From Amycolatopsis viridis (lineage in GTDB: Bacteria; Actinomycetota; Actinomycetes; Mycobacteriales; Pseudonocardiaceae), in NCBI RefSeq assembly GCF_011758765.1, contig NZ_JAANOU010000001.1:2604001-2668000 (forward strand): a stretch of DNA of 64,000 nucleotides, in the 5' to 3' direction. Position 1 is the first letter of the stretch; each line of letters opens with the position of its first letter. Positions 50,080-58,577 of the stretch are shown here, piece after piece. Made by a program: the position numbers and the translations under genes. The notes beneath the pieces were generated by a model that made no database searches, had not been told where the DNA came from, and saw nothing but the letters and a program-made list of their open reading frames with translations.

Positions 50080-51161
50080 CACCGCTGTCCTACTGCACCA
50101 ACGTCCACCCGGCCCAGGACCTGCCCGGGGTCCTCGCCCAGCTCGACGAATTCGCCCTGCCGGTGCGGGAACGGCTCGGCGCGGACCGGCTCGGGCTCGG
50201 GCTGTGGCTGGCCGCGGGCGTGGCATCGGCGCTGGCTGACGACCCGGCCGGGCGCAAGCGGCTGCGGGCGGAGCTGGACGCGCGCGGCCTGGAGGTGGTC
50301 ACGCTCAACGCGTTCCCGTACGGCGGCTTCCACGACCGGGTGGTCAAGCACCAGGTCTACCGTCCACGGTGGACCGAACGGGCGCGGGCGGAGTACACCC
50401 TGGACTGCGCGACGGTGCTGTCCGGGCTGCTGCCCGGCGACGTCGAGTACGGCAGCATCTCGACGCTGCCGCTGGGCTGGCGCGAACCGTGGACACCCGG
50501 GGACGACGCGGCCGCCGCCCGGCTGCTCGACGAGGTCACCGCCGGGCTGCGGGCCCAGGACCGGACCATCCGGCTCGCCGTCGAACCGGAGCCGGGCTGC
50601 GTCCTGGACACCGTGCACGACGCGGTGACCTGGCTCGCCGGGCGCGCCGACCCGGCACACGTCGGGTTGTGCCTGGACACCTGCCACCTCGCGGTGTCCT
50701 TCGCCGACCCGGCCGGGGCGGTCGCCGAGATCACCGCGGCCGGGCTGGACGTGGTCAAGGTCCAGCTGTCGGCCGCGCTGCACGTGCCCGATCCGCGGGA
50801 CCCGGCCGCGCGGGAGGCGCTCGACGCGTTCGACGAACCGCGTTACCTGCACCAGACGCGCGAGCTGGCCGGCGGCACCGTGCGCGCCGCGGACGACCTG
50901 GGCGAGGCGTTGACGGATCTGCCGGGGGAGGGGCCGTGGCGCGTGCACTTCCACGTGCCGCTGCACGCCCGGCCCGCGGCGCCGCTGTCCTCGACCACCG
51001 GGGTGCTCGCGGCGGCGCTCGCCGCGCTCCCGGACCGGGCGGTGCACCGGGAAGTGGAAACCTACACCTGGACCGTGCTGCCCCAAGCGCACCGGCAGGA
51101 CCTCGTCGGCGGGATCGCGGCGGAGCTGACGTTCGCCGCGGGATTGGTGGAGCAGGCATGA
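50076..51161 (+). CDS. EboE-like TIM-barrel protein
   Basis: 361 aa. Begins LSYCTNVHPAQDLPGVLAQL, the characteristic EboE opening, then LNAFPYGGFH, VKHQVYRPRW, the metal-site segments LAVEPEPGCVLD and GLCLDTCHLAVSF, and HFHVPLHA with VETYTWTVLP at the end. EboE belongs to the AP-endonuclease-2/isomerase superfamily and is named a metabolite traffic protein; its reaction is unknown. GTGA and ATGA 4-nt overlaps couple it to both neighbours. Confidence 0.88.
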   Translation: MTPLSYCTNVHPAQDLPGVLAQLDEFALPVRERLGADRLGLGLWLAAGVASALADDPAGRKRLRAELDARGLEVVTLNAFPYGGFHDRVVKHQVYRPRWTERARAEYTLDCATVLSGLLPGDVEYGSISTLPLGWREPWTPGDDAAAARLLDEVTAGLRAQDRTIRLAVEPEPGCVLDTVHDAVTWLAGRADPAHVGLCLDTCHLAVSFADPAGAVAEITAAGLDVVKVQLSAALHVPDPRDPAAREALDAFDEPRYLHQTRELAGGTVRAADDLGEALTDLPGEGPWRVHFHVPLHARPAAPLSSTTGVLAAALAALPDRAVHREVETYTWTVLPQAHRQDLVGGIAAELTFAAGLVEQA

Positions 51162-52552
51162 AACCACTCCTCGTGCTCGACGTCGTCGGCATGACCCCGC
51201 GGCTGCTCGAGCACATGCCGAACGTGGCGCGGCTGGGACGGCAGGGCTGGCAGGCGCAGCTGGACACCGTGCTGCCCGCGGTGACCTGCAGCGTCCAGTC
51301 CACCTTCCTGACCGGGCGGATGCCCGCGGGGCACGGCATCGTCGGTAACGGCTGGTACTTCCGCGAGCTCGGCGAGGTCTTCCTGTGGCGCCAGCACAAC
51401 CGGCTCGTCTCGGGCGAGAAGCTGTGGGAGACCGCCCGCGCCGCGCACCCCGGATACCGGGCGGCCAACGTGTGCTGGTGGTACGCCATGGGCGCCACCA
51501 CGGACCTCACCGTCACCCCCCGGCCGATCTACTACGCGGACGGGAAGAAGGCACCGGACTGCTACACCCGCCCGCCGGAGCTGCACGACCGGCTCACCTC
51601 GCGGCTGGGCGAGTTCCCGCTGTTCCAGTACTGGGGCCCGACCGCGTCGATCGCCTCGACCGACTGGATCGTCGGCGCGACCTCGGCCATCCTGCGCGCC
51701 GACCGGCCCGATCTGACCCTGGCCTACCTGCCGCACCTGGACTACGACCTGCAGCGGTTCGGCCCGGACTCGCCGCAGGCACTGGCGGCGGCCCGCGCGG
51801 TGGACGCGTCCGTGGCACCGCTGCTGGAACAGGCCCGCGCGGACGGGGTGGCGGTGGTGGCGCTGAGCGAGTACGGCATCACCAGCGTGCACCGGCCGGT
51901 CGACGTCAACCGGCTGTTGCGCCACGAGGGGCTGCTCGAGGTCTACACCCAGGACGGCATGGAGTACCTGGACCCGTGGACGTCACGGGCCTTCGCCGTC
52001 GCCGATCACCAGGTCGCCCACGTCTACGTCGCCGACCCCGCCGACCTGCCGCGGGTGCGCGGCCTGCTCGCCGGACTGTCCGGTGTGGACGAGGTGCTGG
52101 ACCGGTCCGCCCAGGCCCGGTACGGGATCGACCATGCGCGGGCGGGCGAGTTCGTGGTGACCGCGGAGCCGGACGCGTGGTTCACCTACTACTACTGGCT
52201 CGACGACGACCGCGCCCCGGACTTCGCGCGGGGCGTGGAGATCCACCGCAAACCCGGCTACGACCCGGCGGAGCTGTTCTTCGACCCGGCCGATCCCCTG
52301 GTCAAACTGAAGGCCGGGCTGAACCTGGTGCGCAAGCGGGCCGGGCTGCGGTACGCGATGAACGTGGTACCGCTCGATCCGGCGCCGGTGCGCGGCTCGC
52401 ACGGCCGCCTGCCGGACTCGCCGGCGGACGGGCCGGTGCTGCTGTGCGGCGAGGCAGGGGTGCCGGAGCGGGAGCGGCTGGCCGCGACCGAGGTGCGGGA
52501 CCTGCTGCTCAGCGTGCAAGGACTCAAGACGAGGGAAGGGAGCCGGCGATGA
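51158..52552 (+). CDS. Alkaline-phosphatase-superfamily protein (EboF-like)
   Basis: 464 aa, nucleotide pyrophosphatase/phosphodiesterase-like. VLDVVGMTP holds the first metal Asp, [13 protein letters not shown] the nucleophile Thr/Ser region, [12 protein letters not shown] a metal Asp, and [10 protein letters not shown] a metal Asp/His. The position usually reading S-D-H-G reads SEYGI here. No signal peptide, so a cytosolic phosphoesterase acting on a phosphorylated metabolite is likely. A separate long C-terminal part (from residue 330) continues the fold. Coupled by ATGA to the genes before and after. Confidence 0.83.
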   Translation: MKPLLVLDVVGMTPRLLEHMPNVARLGRQGWQAQLDTVLPAVTCSVQSTFLTGRMPAGHGIVGNGWYFRELGEVFLWRQHNRLVSGEKLWETARAAHPGYRAANVCWWYAMGATTDLTVTPRPIYYADGKKAPDCYTRPPELHDRLTSRLGEFPLFQYWGPTASIASTDWIVGATSAILRADRPDLTLAYLPHLDYDLQRFGPDSPQALAAARAVDASVAPLLEQARADGVAVVALSEYGITSVHRPVDVNRLLRHEGLLEVYTQDGMEYLDPWTSRAFAVADHQVAHVYVADPADLPRVRGLLAGLSGVDEVLDRSAQARYGIDHARAGEFVVTAEPDAWFTYYYWLDDDRAPDFARGVEIHRKPGYDPAELFFDPADPLVKLKAGLNLVRKRAGLRYAMNVVPLDPAPVRGSHGRLPDSPADGPVLLCGEAGVPERERLAATEVRDLLLSVQGLKTREGSRR

Positions 52553-53553
52553 GCCGTCCGGTCACGTTGTTCACCGGCCAGTGGGCCGACCTGCCGTTCG
52601 AGGAGGTGTGCCGGCTCGCCGCGCAGTGGGGTTACGACGGGCTGGAGATCGCGTGCAGCGGCGACCACTTCGAGGTCGGCCGCGCGCTCGCCGACGACGA
52701 CTACGTCGCGGGGCGGCACAAGATCCTGTCCTCCTACGGCCTGAAGGTGTGGGCCATTTCGAACCACCTGGTCGGGCAGGCGGTGTGCGACGACCCGATC
52801 GACGAGCGGCACCGCAACATCCTGCCCGCCCACGTCTGGGGCGACGGTGAGCCGGAGGGCGTGCGGCGGCGGGCGGCCGCGGAGATGGCGGACACCGCGC
52901 GCGCCGCGGCGAAGCTCGGGGTGGACACCGTGGTCGGCTTCACCGGGTCGAAGATCTGGAAGTACGTGGCGATGTTCCCGCCGGTTCCGCAGGAGGTCAT
53001 CGACGACGGCTACGCCGACTTCGCGGCGCGGTGGAACCCGATCCTGGACGTGTTCGACGAAGCCGGTGTCCGGTTCGCGCACGAGGTGCACCCGTCGGAG
53101 ATCGCCTACGACTTCTGGACGACGCGGCGCGCCCTGGAGGCCGTGGGGCACCGCCCGGCGTTCGGGCTGAACTGGGACCCGTCGCACTTCGTCTGGCAGG
53201 ACCTGGATCCGGTCGGGTTCATCCTCGACTTCGCAGACCGCATCTACCACGTGGACTGCAAGGACACCAAGAAGCGGTTCGACGGCCGCAACGGGCGGCT
53301 CGGGTCGCACCTGCCGTGGGCCGATCCGCGGCGCGGCTGGGACTTCGTGTCCACCGGCCACGGGGACGTGCCGTGGGAGGAAAGCTTCCGCGCGCTGAAC
53401 GCCATCGGCTACACCGGCCCGATCTCGGTGGAGTGGGAGGACGCCGGCATGGACCGGCTGCGCGGCGCGGAGGAGGCGGTGCGTTTCGTCCGCGGCCTGC
53501 TGTGGGACAAGCCCGCGTCCGCCTTCGACGCCGCCTTCCGCACCGACCACTGA
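52549..53553 (+). CDS. Sugar phosphate isomerase/epimerase (IolE/IolI-like)
   Basis: 334-aa AP-endonuclease-2-type barrel. [27 protein letters not shown], then metal ligands in [32 protein letters not shown] and [10 protein letters not shown]. Closely resembles the inositol/keto-sugar isomerase group found next to Gfo/Idh/MocA dehydrogenases. It ends the twelve-gene operon, 17 nt before a tandem repeat/terminator region. The second isomerase domain of the cluster (the first is fused to EboA). Confidence 0.88.
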   Translation: MSRPVTLFTGQWADLPFEEVCRLAAQWGYDGLEIACSGDHFEVGRALADDDYVAGRHKILSSYGLKVWAISNHLVGQAVCDDPIDERHRNILPAHVWGDGEPEGVRRRAAAEMADTARAAAKLGVDTVVGFTGSKIWKYVAMFPPVPQEVIDDGYADFAARWNPILDVFDEAGVRFAHEVHPSEIAYDFWTTRRALEAVGHRPAFGLNWDPSHFVWQDLDPVGFILDFADRIYHVDCKDTKKRFDGRNGRLGSHLPWADPRRGWDFVSTGHGDVPWEESFRALNAIGYTGPISVEWEDAGMDRLRGAEEAVRFVRGLLWDKPASAFDAAFRTDH

Positions 53554-53570
53554 CCGCGCCCCTCCCAGCC

Positions 53571-53684
53571 AACACGCCGCCGGGAGCGGCGAACACGCCG
53601 TCGGGAGCGGCGAACACGCCGCCGGGAGCGGCGAACACGCCGCCGGGAGCGGCCAACACGCCGCCGGGAGCGGCGAACACGCCG
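53571..53684 (+). repeat. 21-bp minisatellite, five full units plus part of a sixth
   Basis: Consensus unit AACACGCCGCCGGGAGCGGC plus a final G. Units begin at 53571, 53592, 53613, 53634 and 53655, with a 9-nt partial at 53676; only single-base differences (T in unit 2, final C in unit 4). There are no unique spacers, so this is not CRISPR. All frames stay open because the unit is 21 nt, but it follows the isomerase stop and is not thought to be translated. Confidence 0.95.
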
Positions 53685-53704
53685 GGGTGTGGCGTGTTGG
53701 CCGC
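53649..53704 (+). terminator. Alternative terminator hairpins at the end of the Ebo-type operon
   Basis: The distal arm GGCGTGTTGGCCGC (53691-53704) is a perfect complement of GCGGCCAACACGCC at the unit 4/5 junction (53649-53662), and matches 13 of 14 positions with the nearest junction (53670-53683), giving a 7-nt loop. Earlier units offer further near-perfect partners. It lies between the convergent operon end and acdS. Confidence 0.7.
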
Positions 53705-53773
53705 TGGGCGCGCCGTGTTTGCTCTTCCGGGCACCGTGTTGGCCGCGGTGGGTGGTGGGTTGGCCGGTCCGGG

Positions 53774-54778
53774 TCAGGTGAACAGCGCGCTGTAGCCGTT
53801 GAGCGCGGGCTGGCCGCCGAGGTGCGCGTAGAGCACCGTCGCGTCCGGGGGGATCTCCCGGCGGGACACCAGGTCGATGAGCCCGGCCATCGACTTGCCC
53901 TCGTACACCGGGTCGGTGATCATGCCCTCGGTGCGCGCGGCGGTGCGCATCGCGTCCAGGGTCTGCTCGTCCGGGATGCCGTAGGTTCCCGCGTGGTACC
54001 GCTCGTCCAGCTCGACCGTCACCTCCGGCCCGGCGCCGAGCAGTGACGCGGTGTGCCGAGCGATCCGGGCGATCTGGTCGCGGGTCGCGGCCGGCTCGGC
54101 GGAGCCGTCGATGCCGAGGATGCGCCGCGGGCGGTCCTCATCCAGCGCGGCGAACCCGGCGATCATCCCGGCCTGCGTGGAACCGGTGACCGAGCAGACG
54201 ATGATCGTGTCGAAGTGCACGCCCAGCTCACGCTCCTGCGTAACCACCTCGGCGGCCCACCGCGCGAAGCCGAGCCCGCCGAGCGGGTGGTCGGACGCGC
54301 CGGCCGGGATGGCGTACGGCTTGCCGCCGCGCTCGCGGATCTCCGCCAGCGCCTGCTCCCAGCTCTCCTTCACGCCGATGCCGAACCCGGCCCGCACCAA
54401 CCGCACGTCCGCGCCGGCCAGCCGGCTGATCAGGATGTTGCCGACCTTGTCGTAGACGGCGTCCGGCCAGTCGACCCAGCTCTCCTGCACCAGCACGCAC
54501 TTCAGCCCGGTCCGCGCGGCGACGGCGGCGACCTGCCGGGTGTGGTTGGACTGCACCCCGCCGATCGACACCAGCGTGTCGCAGCCCTGCGCGAGCGCGT
54601 CCGCGACGAGGTACTCCAGCTTGCGGGTCTTGTTGCCGCCGAAGGCGATGCCGGAGTTGCAGTCCTCGCGCTTGGCCCAGATCGCGGCGCCGCCGAGGTG
54701 CGCGGTCAGCCGGTCCAGCCGGTGCACCGGTGAGGGGCCGAACAGCAGGGGATGGCGGGGGAACGATTCGAGGGACAT
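53774..54778 (-). CDS. acdS: 1-aminocyclopropane-1-carboxylate deaminase
   Basis: 334-aa PLP enzyme cleaving ACC to 2-oxobutyrate and ammonia, lowering plant ethylene. PLP lysine near residue 50 in [21 protein letters not shown] carries the Tyr-Glu pair and [13 protein letters not shown] the Leu that distinguish true ACC deaminases from D-cysteine desulfhydrase relatives. Length matches the family. ATG 54778 has GGAG 5 nt upstream. It follows the GntR gene by 43 nt on the same strand, so that regulator probably controls it. Confidence 0.92.
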   Translation of the reverse strand: MSLESFPRHPLLFGPSPVHRLDRLTAHLGGAAIWAKREDCNSGIAFGGNKTRKLEYLVADALAQGCDTLVSIGGVQSNHTRQVAAVAARTGLKCVLVQESWVDWPDAVYDKVGNILISRLAGADVRLVRAGFGIGVKESWEQALAEIRERGGKPYAIPAGASDHPLGGLGFARWAAEVVTQERELGVHFDTIIVCSVTGSTQAGMIAGFAALDEDRPRRILGIDGSAEPAATRDQIARIARHTASLLGAGPEVTVELDERYHAGTYGIPDEQTLDAMRTAARTEGMITDPVYEGKSMAGLIDLVSRREIPPDATVLYAHLGGQPALNGYSALFT

Positions 54779-54821
54779 GGCGGCTCCATTCCGGTGGGCA
54801 GTGCGGGTCGCGAGCGCGGGG

Positions 54822-55454
54822 TCAGTCGGCGAGGTCTTCCAGTTCCCGCCAGATCTCGGTGGTGACGGCGGTGGCCGCGGCCGCGTCGCGAGCCCGGCAG
54901 GCCGCGATCAGGCGGTCGTGCAGCGCGACCGACTGCTGCCCGGCTGCGGCGCTGAACCGCAGCCGCTCCAGCCGCCGGATGAGCGGGGTGTAGCGGTCGA
55001 TGGTCGCGGCCACCGCGCGGTTGCCGCAGGCCCGGACGAGGACGTCGTGCAGTTCGTCGTCCGCGCGCAGGGCGGCATCGACGTCCCCGGCGCGGGCTGC
55101 GGTGGCGAAGCGGTCGTTGGCCGCCGCCATCGCCGCGCAGTCGGCTCCGGTCAGCAGGGGGACCGCGGTGCGCGCGGCCAGTTCGTGCATCGCCCGGACC
55201 ACCGCGGCCGCGTCGCGTACGTCACGGGAGAGGAGGGGGGTGACGCGAGTGTGGCTCTGCGGCTTGGTCTCGATCAGGCCCTCGTCGGCCAGCCGGGCCA
55301 GTGCGGCGCGCACCGGCGCCCGGGACAGGCCCAGCTCCTCGGCCAGGTCGGCGTCGCGCACCACGCTGCCGGGCGCGAGATCGCCCCGCACGATCGCATC
55401 CCGGATCACCTGGTGCGCCGTCTCGCGCAGGAGTGTCCGCCGCACTCGTTCCAC
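54822..55454 (-). CDS. GntR-family regulator with FCD domain
   Basis: 210 aa. N-terminal winged HTH ([21 protein letters not shown], given as [20 protein letters not shown]), followed by an all-helical FCD ligand domain with likely metal-binding HDVLV and HDRLIAA histidines. FCD regulators respond to amino or organic acids; as the gene is directly upstream of acdS in one transcript, ACC or 2-oxobutyrate are candidate ligands (inference). The GTG start touches a palindrome and appears leaderless. Confidence 0.9.
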   Translation of the reverse strand: MERVRRTLLRETAHQVIRDAIVRGDLAPGSVVRDADLAEELGLSRAPVRAALARLADEGLIETKPQSHTRVTPLLSRDVRDAAAVVRAMHELAARTAVPLLTGADCAAMAAANDRFATAARAGDVDAALRADDELHDVLVRACGNRAVAATIDRYTPLIRRLERLRFSAAAGQQSVALHDRLIAACRARDAAAATAVTTEIWRELEDLAD

Positions 55455-55455
55455 A

Positions 55456-55474
55456 CTAATATGTTAGATGTCAA
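55456..55474 (-). promoter_or_regulatory. GntR-gene promoter overlapping a palindrome
   Basis: On the minus strand TAACAT (55466-55461) is a TANNNT -10 box 6 nt before the GTG at 55454, implying a leaderless mRNA. CTAATATGTTAG (55456-55467) is an inverted repeat (CTAA/TTAG) covering that box, and TGTCAA adjoins it (55469-55474). A regulator bound here would block its own start. Confidence 0.5.
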
Positions 55475-55529
55475 TCCCGGGCGACGCCAGCCCGGTTTCA
55501 CCACCCGCTTCCCGGGCTATTCGCCCGGC

Positions 55530-56699
55530 GTGGCGGCCTCAGCAGCGGGTGCGGGCGGACCGGACGAGTTCGTCGGGCAGCCCCGGGACGCCGTCCCGGG
55601 CCCGGTCGCCGACGCCGAGGCCCTCGCCGGGCGGATCAGCAGCGCGGATCGCCCGCTGGGCCCGCACGGCAGGCCGGTGAACAGACGCTCGCCGTTCTTC
55701 ATCGGCATGGCCGCGGCCGCCGGAGCCGCCGTCACCGCCGGCGCCGTCTGGTTCCTCGTCATCGCGAGCAGCACCCTGCTGCTGATCGGCGTCGCGTTGT
55801 TCGTCGCGATCGGACTGGAACCCGTGGCGTCGTGGCTCGTGCGCCGCGGTCTGCCGCGGCCGCTGGCCGTCGCGATCATCGTGCTCGGCGGTCTCGGCCT
55901 GGCCGCCGGGTTCTTCGCCGCGCTGATCCCGCCGCTGGTCGACCAGGCCGGCCGGTTCATCCACCAGGCCCCGCAGTACCTGGCGCGGCTGAGCGACCGC
56001 AGCTCGTGGCTAGGCCAGGTCAGCGACCGGTTCCAGCTCCAGCAACGACTCCAGAGCACGTTCCGCAACCCCGACCCGTCCCTGATCAACGGGCTGCTCG
56101 GCAGCGGCCGCGCGGTGCTGGGCACCTTGACCGACACGCTGATCGTGTTCGTGCTGACGATCTACTTCCTCGCCGACTTCCCACGGCTGCGTGCCACGCT
56201 CTACCGCTTCGTGCCGCACACCCGGCGCCCGCGGGCCATCCTCCTCGGCGACGAGATCTTCGCGAAGGTCGGCGCGTACGTGCTCGGGAACGTGGTCATC
56301 TCGGTCGTCGCCGGGGTGCTCGGCTTCATCTGGTTCACGGCCTTCGGCATCCCGTACCCGGTGCTGCTGGCGCTGCTGCTCGCCGTGCTCGACCTGATCC
56401 CGGTGATCGGTTCGATCATCGCGGGCGTCGTGATCAGCCTGGCCGCGTTGAGCGTGTCGTGGCCGGTGTGCTGGGCCACGGTCGGGTTCTTCGTGGCCTA
56501 CCGGTTCGCCGAGGACTACCTCCTGACGCCGAAGATCATCGGGCGGTTCGTGAAGGTGCCGGCGCTGGTCACCGTCGTCGCGGTGGTGCTCGGCGGGGTG
56601 CTGCTGGGGATCGTCGGCGCGCTGGTGGCGATCCCGGTGGCCGCCGCGGTGCTGTTGCTCGTGCGGGAGATCGTGTTCCACAGAATGGATCACAGCTGA
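55530..56699 (+). CDS. AI-2E family (TqsA/PerM-like) membrane transporter
   Basis: About 389 aa with eight hydrophobic segments in the 2+1+5 pattern of the family. The N-terminal GRPVNRRSPFFIG motif is common in actinobacterial members; a long extracellular/soluble stretch follows segment 3 (QAGRFIHQAPQYLARLSDRS), and the conserved DLIPVIGSIIAG and PKIIGRFVKVPALV lie near the end. Substrate is unproven for most members. Starts ATG 55461, GTG 55530 and GTG 55677 are in frame; 55530 is preferred since an AT-rich TATTCG lies 6 nt upstream and the RRSPF motif is retained. Confidence 0.83.
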   Translation: MAASAAGAGGPDEFVGQPRDAVPGPVADAEALAGRISSADRPLGPHGRPVNRRSPFFIGMAAAAGAAVTAGAVWFLVIASSTLLLIGVALFVAIGLEPVASWLVRRGLPRPLAVAIIVLGGLGLAAGFFAALIPPLVDQAGRFIHQAPQYLARLSDRSSWLGQVSDRFQLQQRLQSTFRNPDPSLINGLLGSGRAVLGTLTDTLIVFVLTIYFLADFPRLRATLYRFVPHTRRPRAILLGDEIFAKVGAYVLGNVVISVVAGVLGFIWFTAFGIPYPVLLALLLAVLDLIPVIGSIIAGVVISLAALSVSWPVCWATVGFFVAYRFAEDYLLTPKIIGRFVKVPALVTVVAVVLGGVLLGIVGALVAIPVAAAVLLLVREIVFHRMDHS

Positions 56700-56738
56700 A
56701 TGTGACCTGCGTCTTTCCCGCTCCGGGGTGGCGGGGGT

Positions 56739-56744
56739 TACCGT
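56739..56744 (+). promoter_or_regulatory. -10 box for a leaderless bioY transcript
   Basis: TACCGT fits TANNNT and is followed by 7 nt and the GTG at 56752, with no Shine-Dalgarno. It lies inside a GCGGGG/CCCCGC inverted repeat (56731-56736 with 56746-56751). Confidence 0.55.
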
Positions 56745-56751
56745 TCCCCGC

Positions 56752-57327
56752 GTGCCAGCACCACGCGCCACTCTTCCCGCCGGCGACCTCGCCCGCACGG
56801 TCGTGTTCGCCGCCTTCATCGCCGTGCTCGGGCTCTTCCCGGGCCTGTACGTCGGCGGCTCCGCCGTGCCGATCGTGCTGCAGAACGCCGGACCGCTGCT
56901 CGCCGGGTGCGTGCTCGGCGCGCGCCGCGGCACCGCGTCGGTCGTGTTGTTCCTGGCGCTGACCGCGATCGGGCTGCCGCTGCTGTCCGGCGGTCGCGGC
57001 GGGATCGCGCCGTTCGTCGGCCCCAGCGGCGGTTTCCTGGTCGGCTGGATCCCGTCCGCGCTGCTCGCGGGCCTCATCGTGGCGCGGCTCAAGCGCGCGA
57101 ACCTGCCCGTCCTGCTGCTCGCCGCCGCGGCCGGCCTGCTCGTCGACTACGTGTTCGGCATCGCCTACCTCGGTGTGTACCTGGGCAACCTGCGCACCGC
57201 TGCGGTGCAGTCGCTGGTGTTCGTGCCCGGCGACGCGGCGAAGGTCGTTGCGGTCGCCCTGATCGCCGCCGTGGTGCACCGCGCTCTGCCCGGCAAGCTG
57301 GTGGGATCGGCGTCCCGGGGCGAATGA
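56752..57327 (+). CDS. bioY: BioY-family biotin transporter S component
   Basis: 191 aa, about six membrane helices. The BioY landmarks are FPGLYVGGSAVPIVLQNAGPL (split: FPGLYVGGSAVPI, VLQNAGPLLAG) and FVGPSGGFLVGWIPSALLAG. It is the substrate-binding subunit of an ECF transporter whose ATPase and T component (bioM, bioN) lie two genes downstream. GTG 56752 is chosen over GTG 56728 because of the -10 box placement. Overlaps the acyl-CoA-synthetase-like gene by 4 nt. Confidence 0.88.
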   Translation: MPAPRATLPAGDLARTVVFAAFIAVLGLFPGLYVGGSAVPIVLQNAGPLLAGCVLGARRGTASVVLFLALTAIGLPLLSGGRGGIAPFVGPSGGFLVGWIPSALLAGLIVARLKRANLPVLLLAAAAGLLVDYVFGIAYLGVYLGNLRTAAVQSLVFVPGDAAKVVAVALIAAVVHRALPGKLVGSASRGE

Positions 57328-58577
57328 TGTCCCCGGTGACCGGCGGCGTGGTGCCGGACGCGCGCGCCCACGGCGCGGCGCGGTGGCTGGCCGCCCGGGG
57401 CGTCCGGGAGCACTCCCGGGTCGCGCTCGACGTGCCGGACGTGCTCCCGTGGTTCCTCGGCGCCGACCTGCTGGGCGCCGCGGCACTGGTGGTCGAACCG
57501 TCCTGGACGCCGCGGGAGCGGGCCGCGGTGCTCGCCGACGCCGACCCCGACCTCGTGGTCTCCGGCGTGACCGCACCGCAGGGCGAGCCGGTCGAGCCGG
57601 CCGGCTCGGGCGGCACGTTCTTCTACCTCGCGACGACGTCGGGCAGCAGCGGCAGTCCCAAGGTCCTCGTCCGCACCCGCGACTCGTGGCTGCGCAGCTT
57701 TTCCGCGCTCGGCCCGCTGCCCGGGCCGGTTCTGGCCCCCGGGCCGCTCAGCTCGTCGTTGTTCCTGTTCGCCGCGCTGCACGGGCTGTGGTGCGGGCAG
57801 CCGGTGACGACGCTGCCACGCTGGGACGCCGAAGCCGCGGCCCGCGCCGGGGCCGCGACCGTGCACCTCGTGCCGGCGATGCTGTCGGCGTTGCTGTCGG
57901 CACTGGAACGGCGCGGCGGACCCGGCACGCTGCGCACGGTGGTGTGCGGGGGCGCGCACCTCGGTGACGAGGTCCGCGCCCGGTTCGCGCGCGTGCTGCC
58001 GGACGCCGAGCTGATCGAGTACTACGGCTCGGCGGAGCATTCGCTGATCGCGATCCGCCGTGGCGACGGCGGTCTGCGCCCGGTTCCGGGCGTCGACCTC
58101 CAGGTGCGGGACGGGGTGCTGTGGGTGCGCTCGCCGCTGGCCTGCTCCGGGCAGCTCCGCGACGGGGACCTGCGCCCGTCCGGCGACTGGTCCACGGTGG
58201 GTGATCTCGCCGGGTTCGACGCGTCGGGTGCGCTGGTGGTGCGCGGCCGGGCCGGATCCGTGGTGTCCAGCGGCGGGCGCCTGGTGCCCGCCGAGGAGGT
58301 CGAGGCGGTGCTGCGGAGCGCGCCGGGCGTGGACGATGTGCTCGTCACCGGCACCCCGCACCCGCGGTTCGGTGAGCTGGTCACCGCGATCGTCGAAGGC
58401 CGGCCGCGGTTGCGTGACCTGCGGGCGGTCGCGCGCGCGGGGCTGGCTCCGGCGTACCGGCCGCATCGCTGGCTCGTCGTCGAGCAGCTGCCGCGCACCC
58501 CCTCTGGCAAACCGGCTCGGGCGCTGGTCGCGGACCAGCTAGCCGGCGGCACCCTTCCCGCGGAGCCGCTGACATGA
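57324..58577 (+). CDS. Short AMP-dependent acyl-CoA-synthetase-like enzyme
   Basis: 417 aa, about 80-100 residues shorter than typical ligases because the N-terminal subdomain is reduced. ANL motifs: ATTSGSSGSPKVL (A3 P-loop), IEYYGSAEHS (A5), GDWSTVGDLAGF (A7) and TPSGKPAR with the catalytic Lys (A10). Activates a carboxylate, probably as an acyl-CoA. Embedded between bioY and bioMN and followed by a thiolase, which points to an acid handled in connection with biotin or a BioY substrate; pimelate activation is one possibility, without direct evidence. Confidence 0.85.
   Translation: MMSPVTGGVVPDARAHGAARWLAARGVREHSRVALDVPDVLPWFLGADLLGAAALVVEPSWTPRERAAVLADADPDLVVSGVTAPQGEPVEPAGSGGTFFYLATTSGSSGSPKVLVRTRDSWLRSFSALGPLPGPVLAPGPLSSSLFLFAALHGLWCGQPVTTLPRWDAEAAARAGAATVHLVPAMLSALLSALERRGGPGTLRTVVCGGAHLGDEVRARFARVLPDAELIEYYGSAEHSLIAIRRGDGGLRPVPGVDLQVRDGVLWVRSPLACSGQLRDGDLRPSGDWSTVGDLAGFDASGALVVRGRAGSVVSSGGRLVPAEEVEAVLRSAPGVDDVLVTGTPHPRFGELVTAIVEGRPRLRDLRAVARAGLAPAYRPHRWLVVEQLPRTPSGKPARALVADQLAGGTLPAEPLT

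Noticed and set aside
53571..53684. Tandem repeat considered as a CRISPR array
   Set aside because: The 21-bp units are directly adjacent with no unique spacers and there are no cas genes.
55461..55463. ATG 55461 as the start of the AI-2E family gene
   Set aside because: It falls inside the GntR promoter palindrome, is followed by a rare TTA codon and has no RBS; GTG 55530 is more plausible, though not proven.
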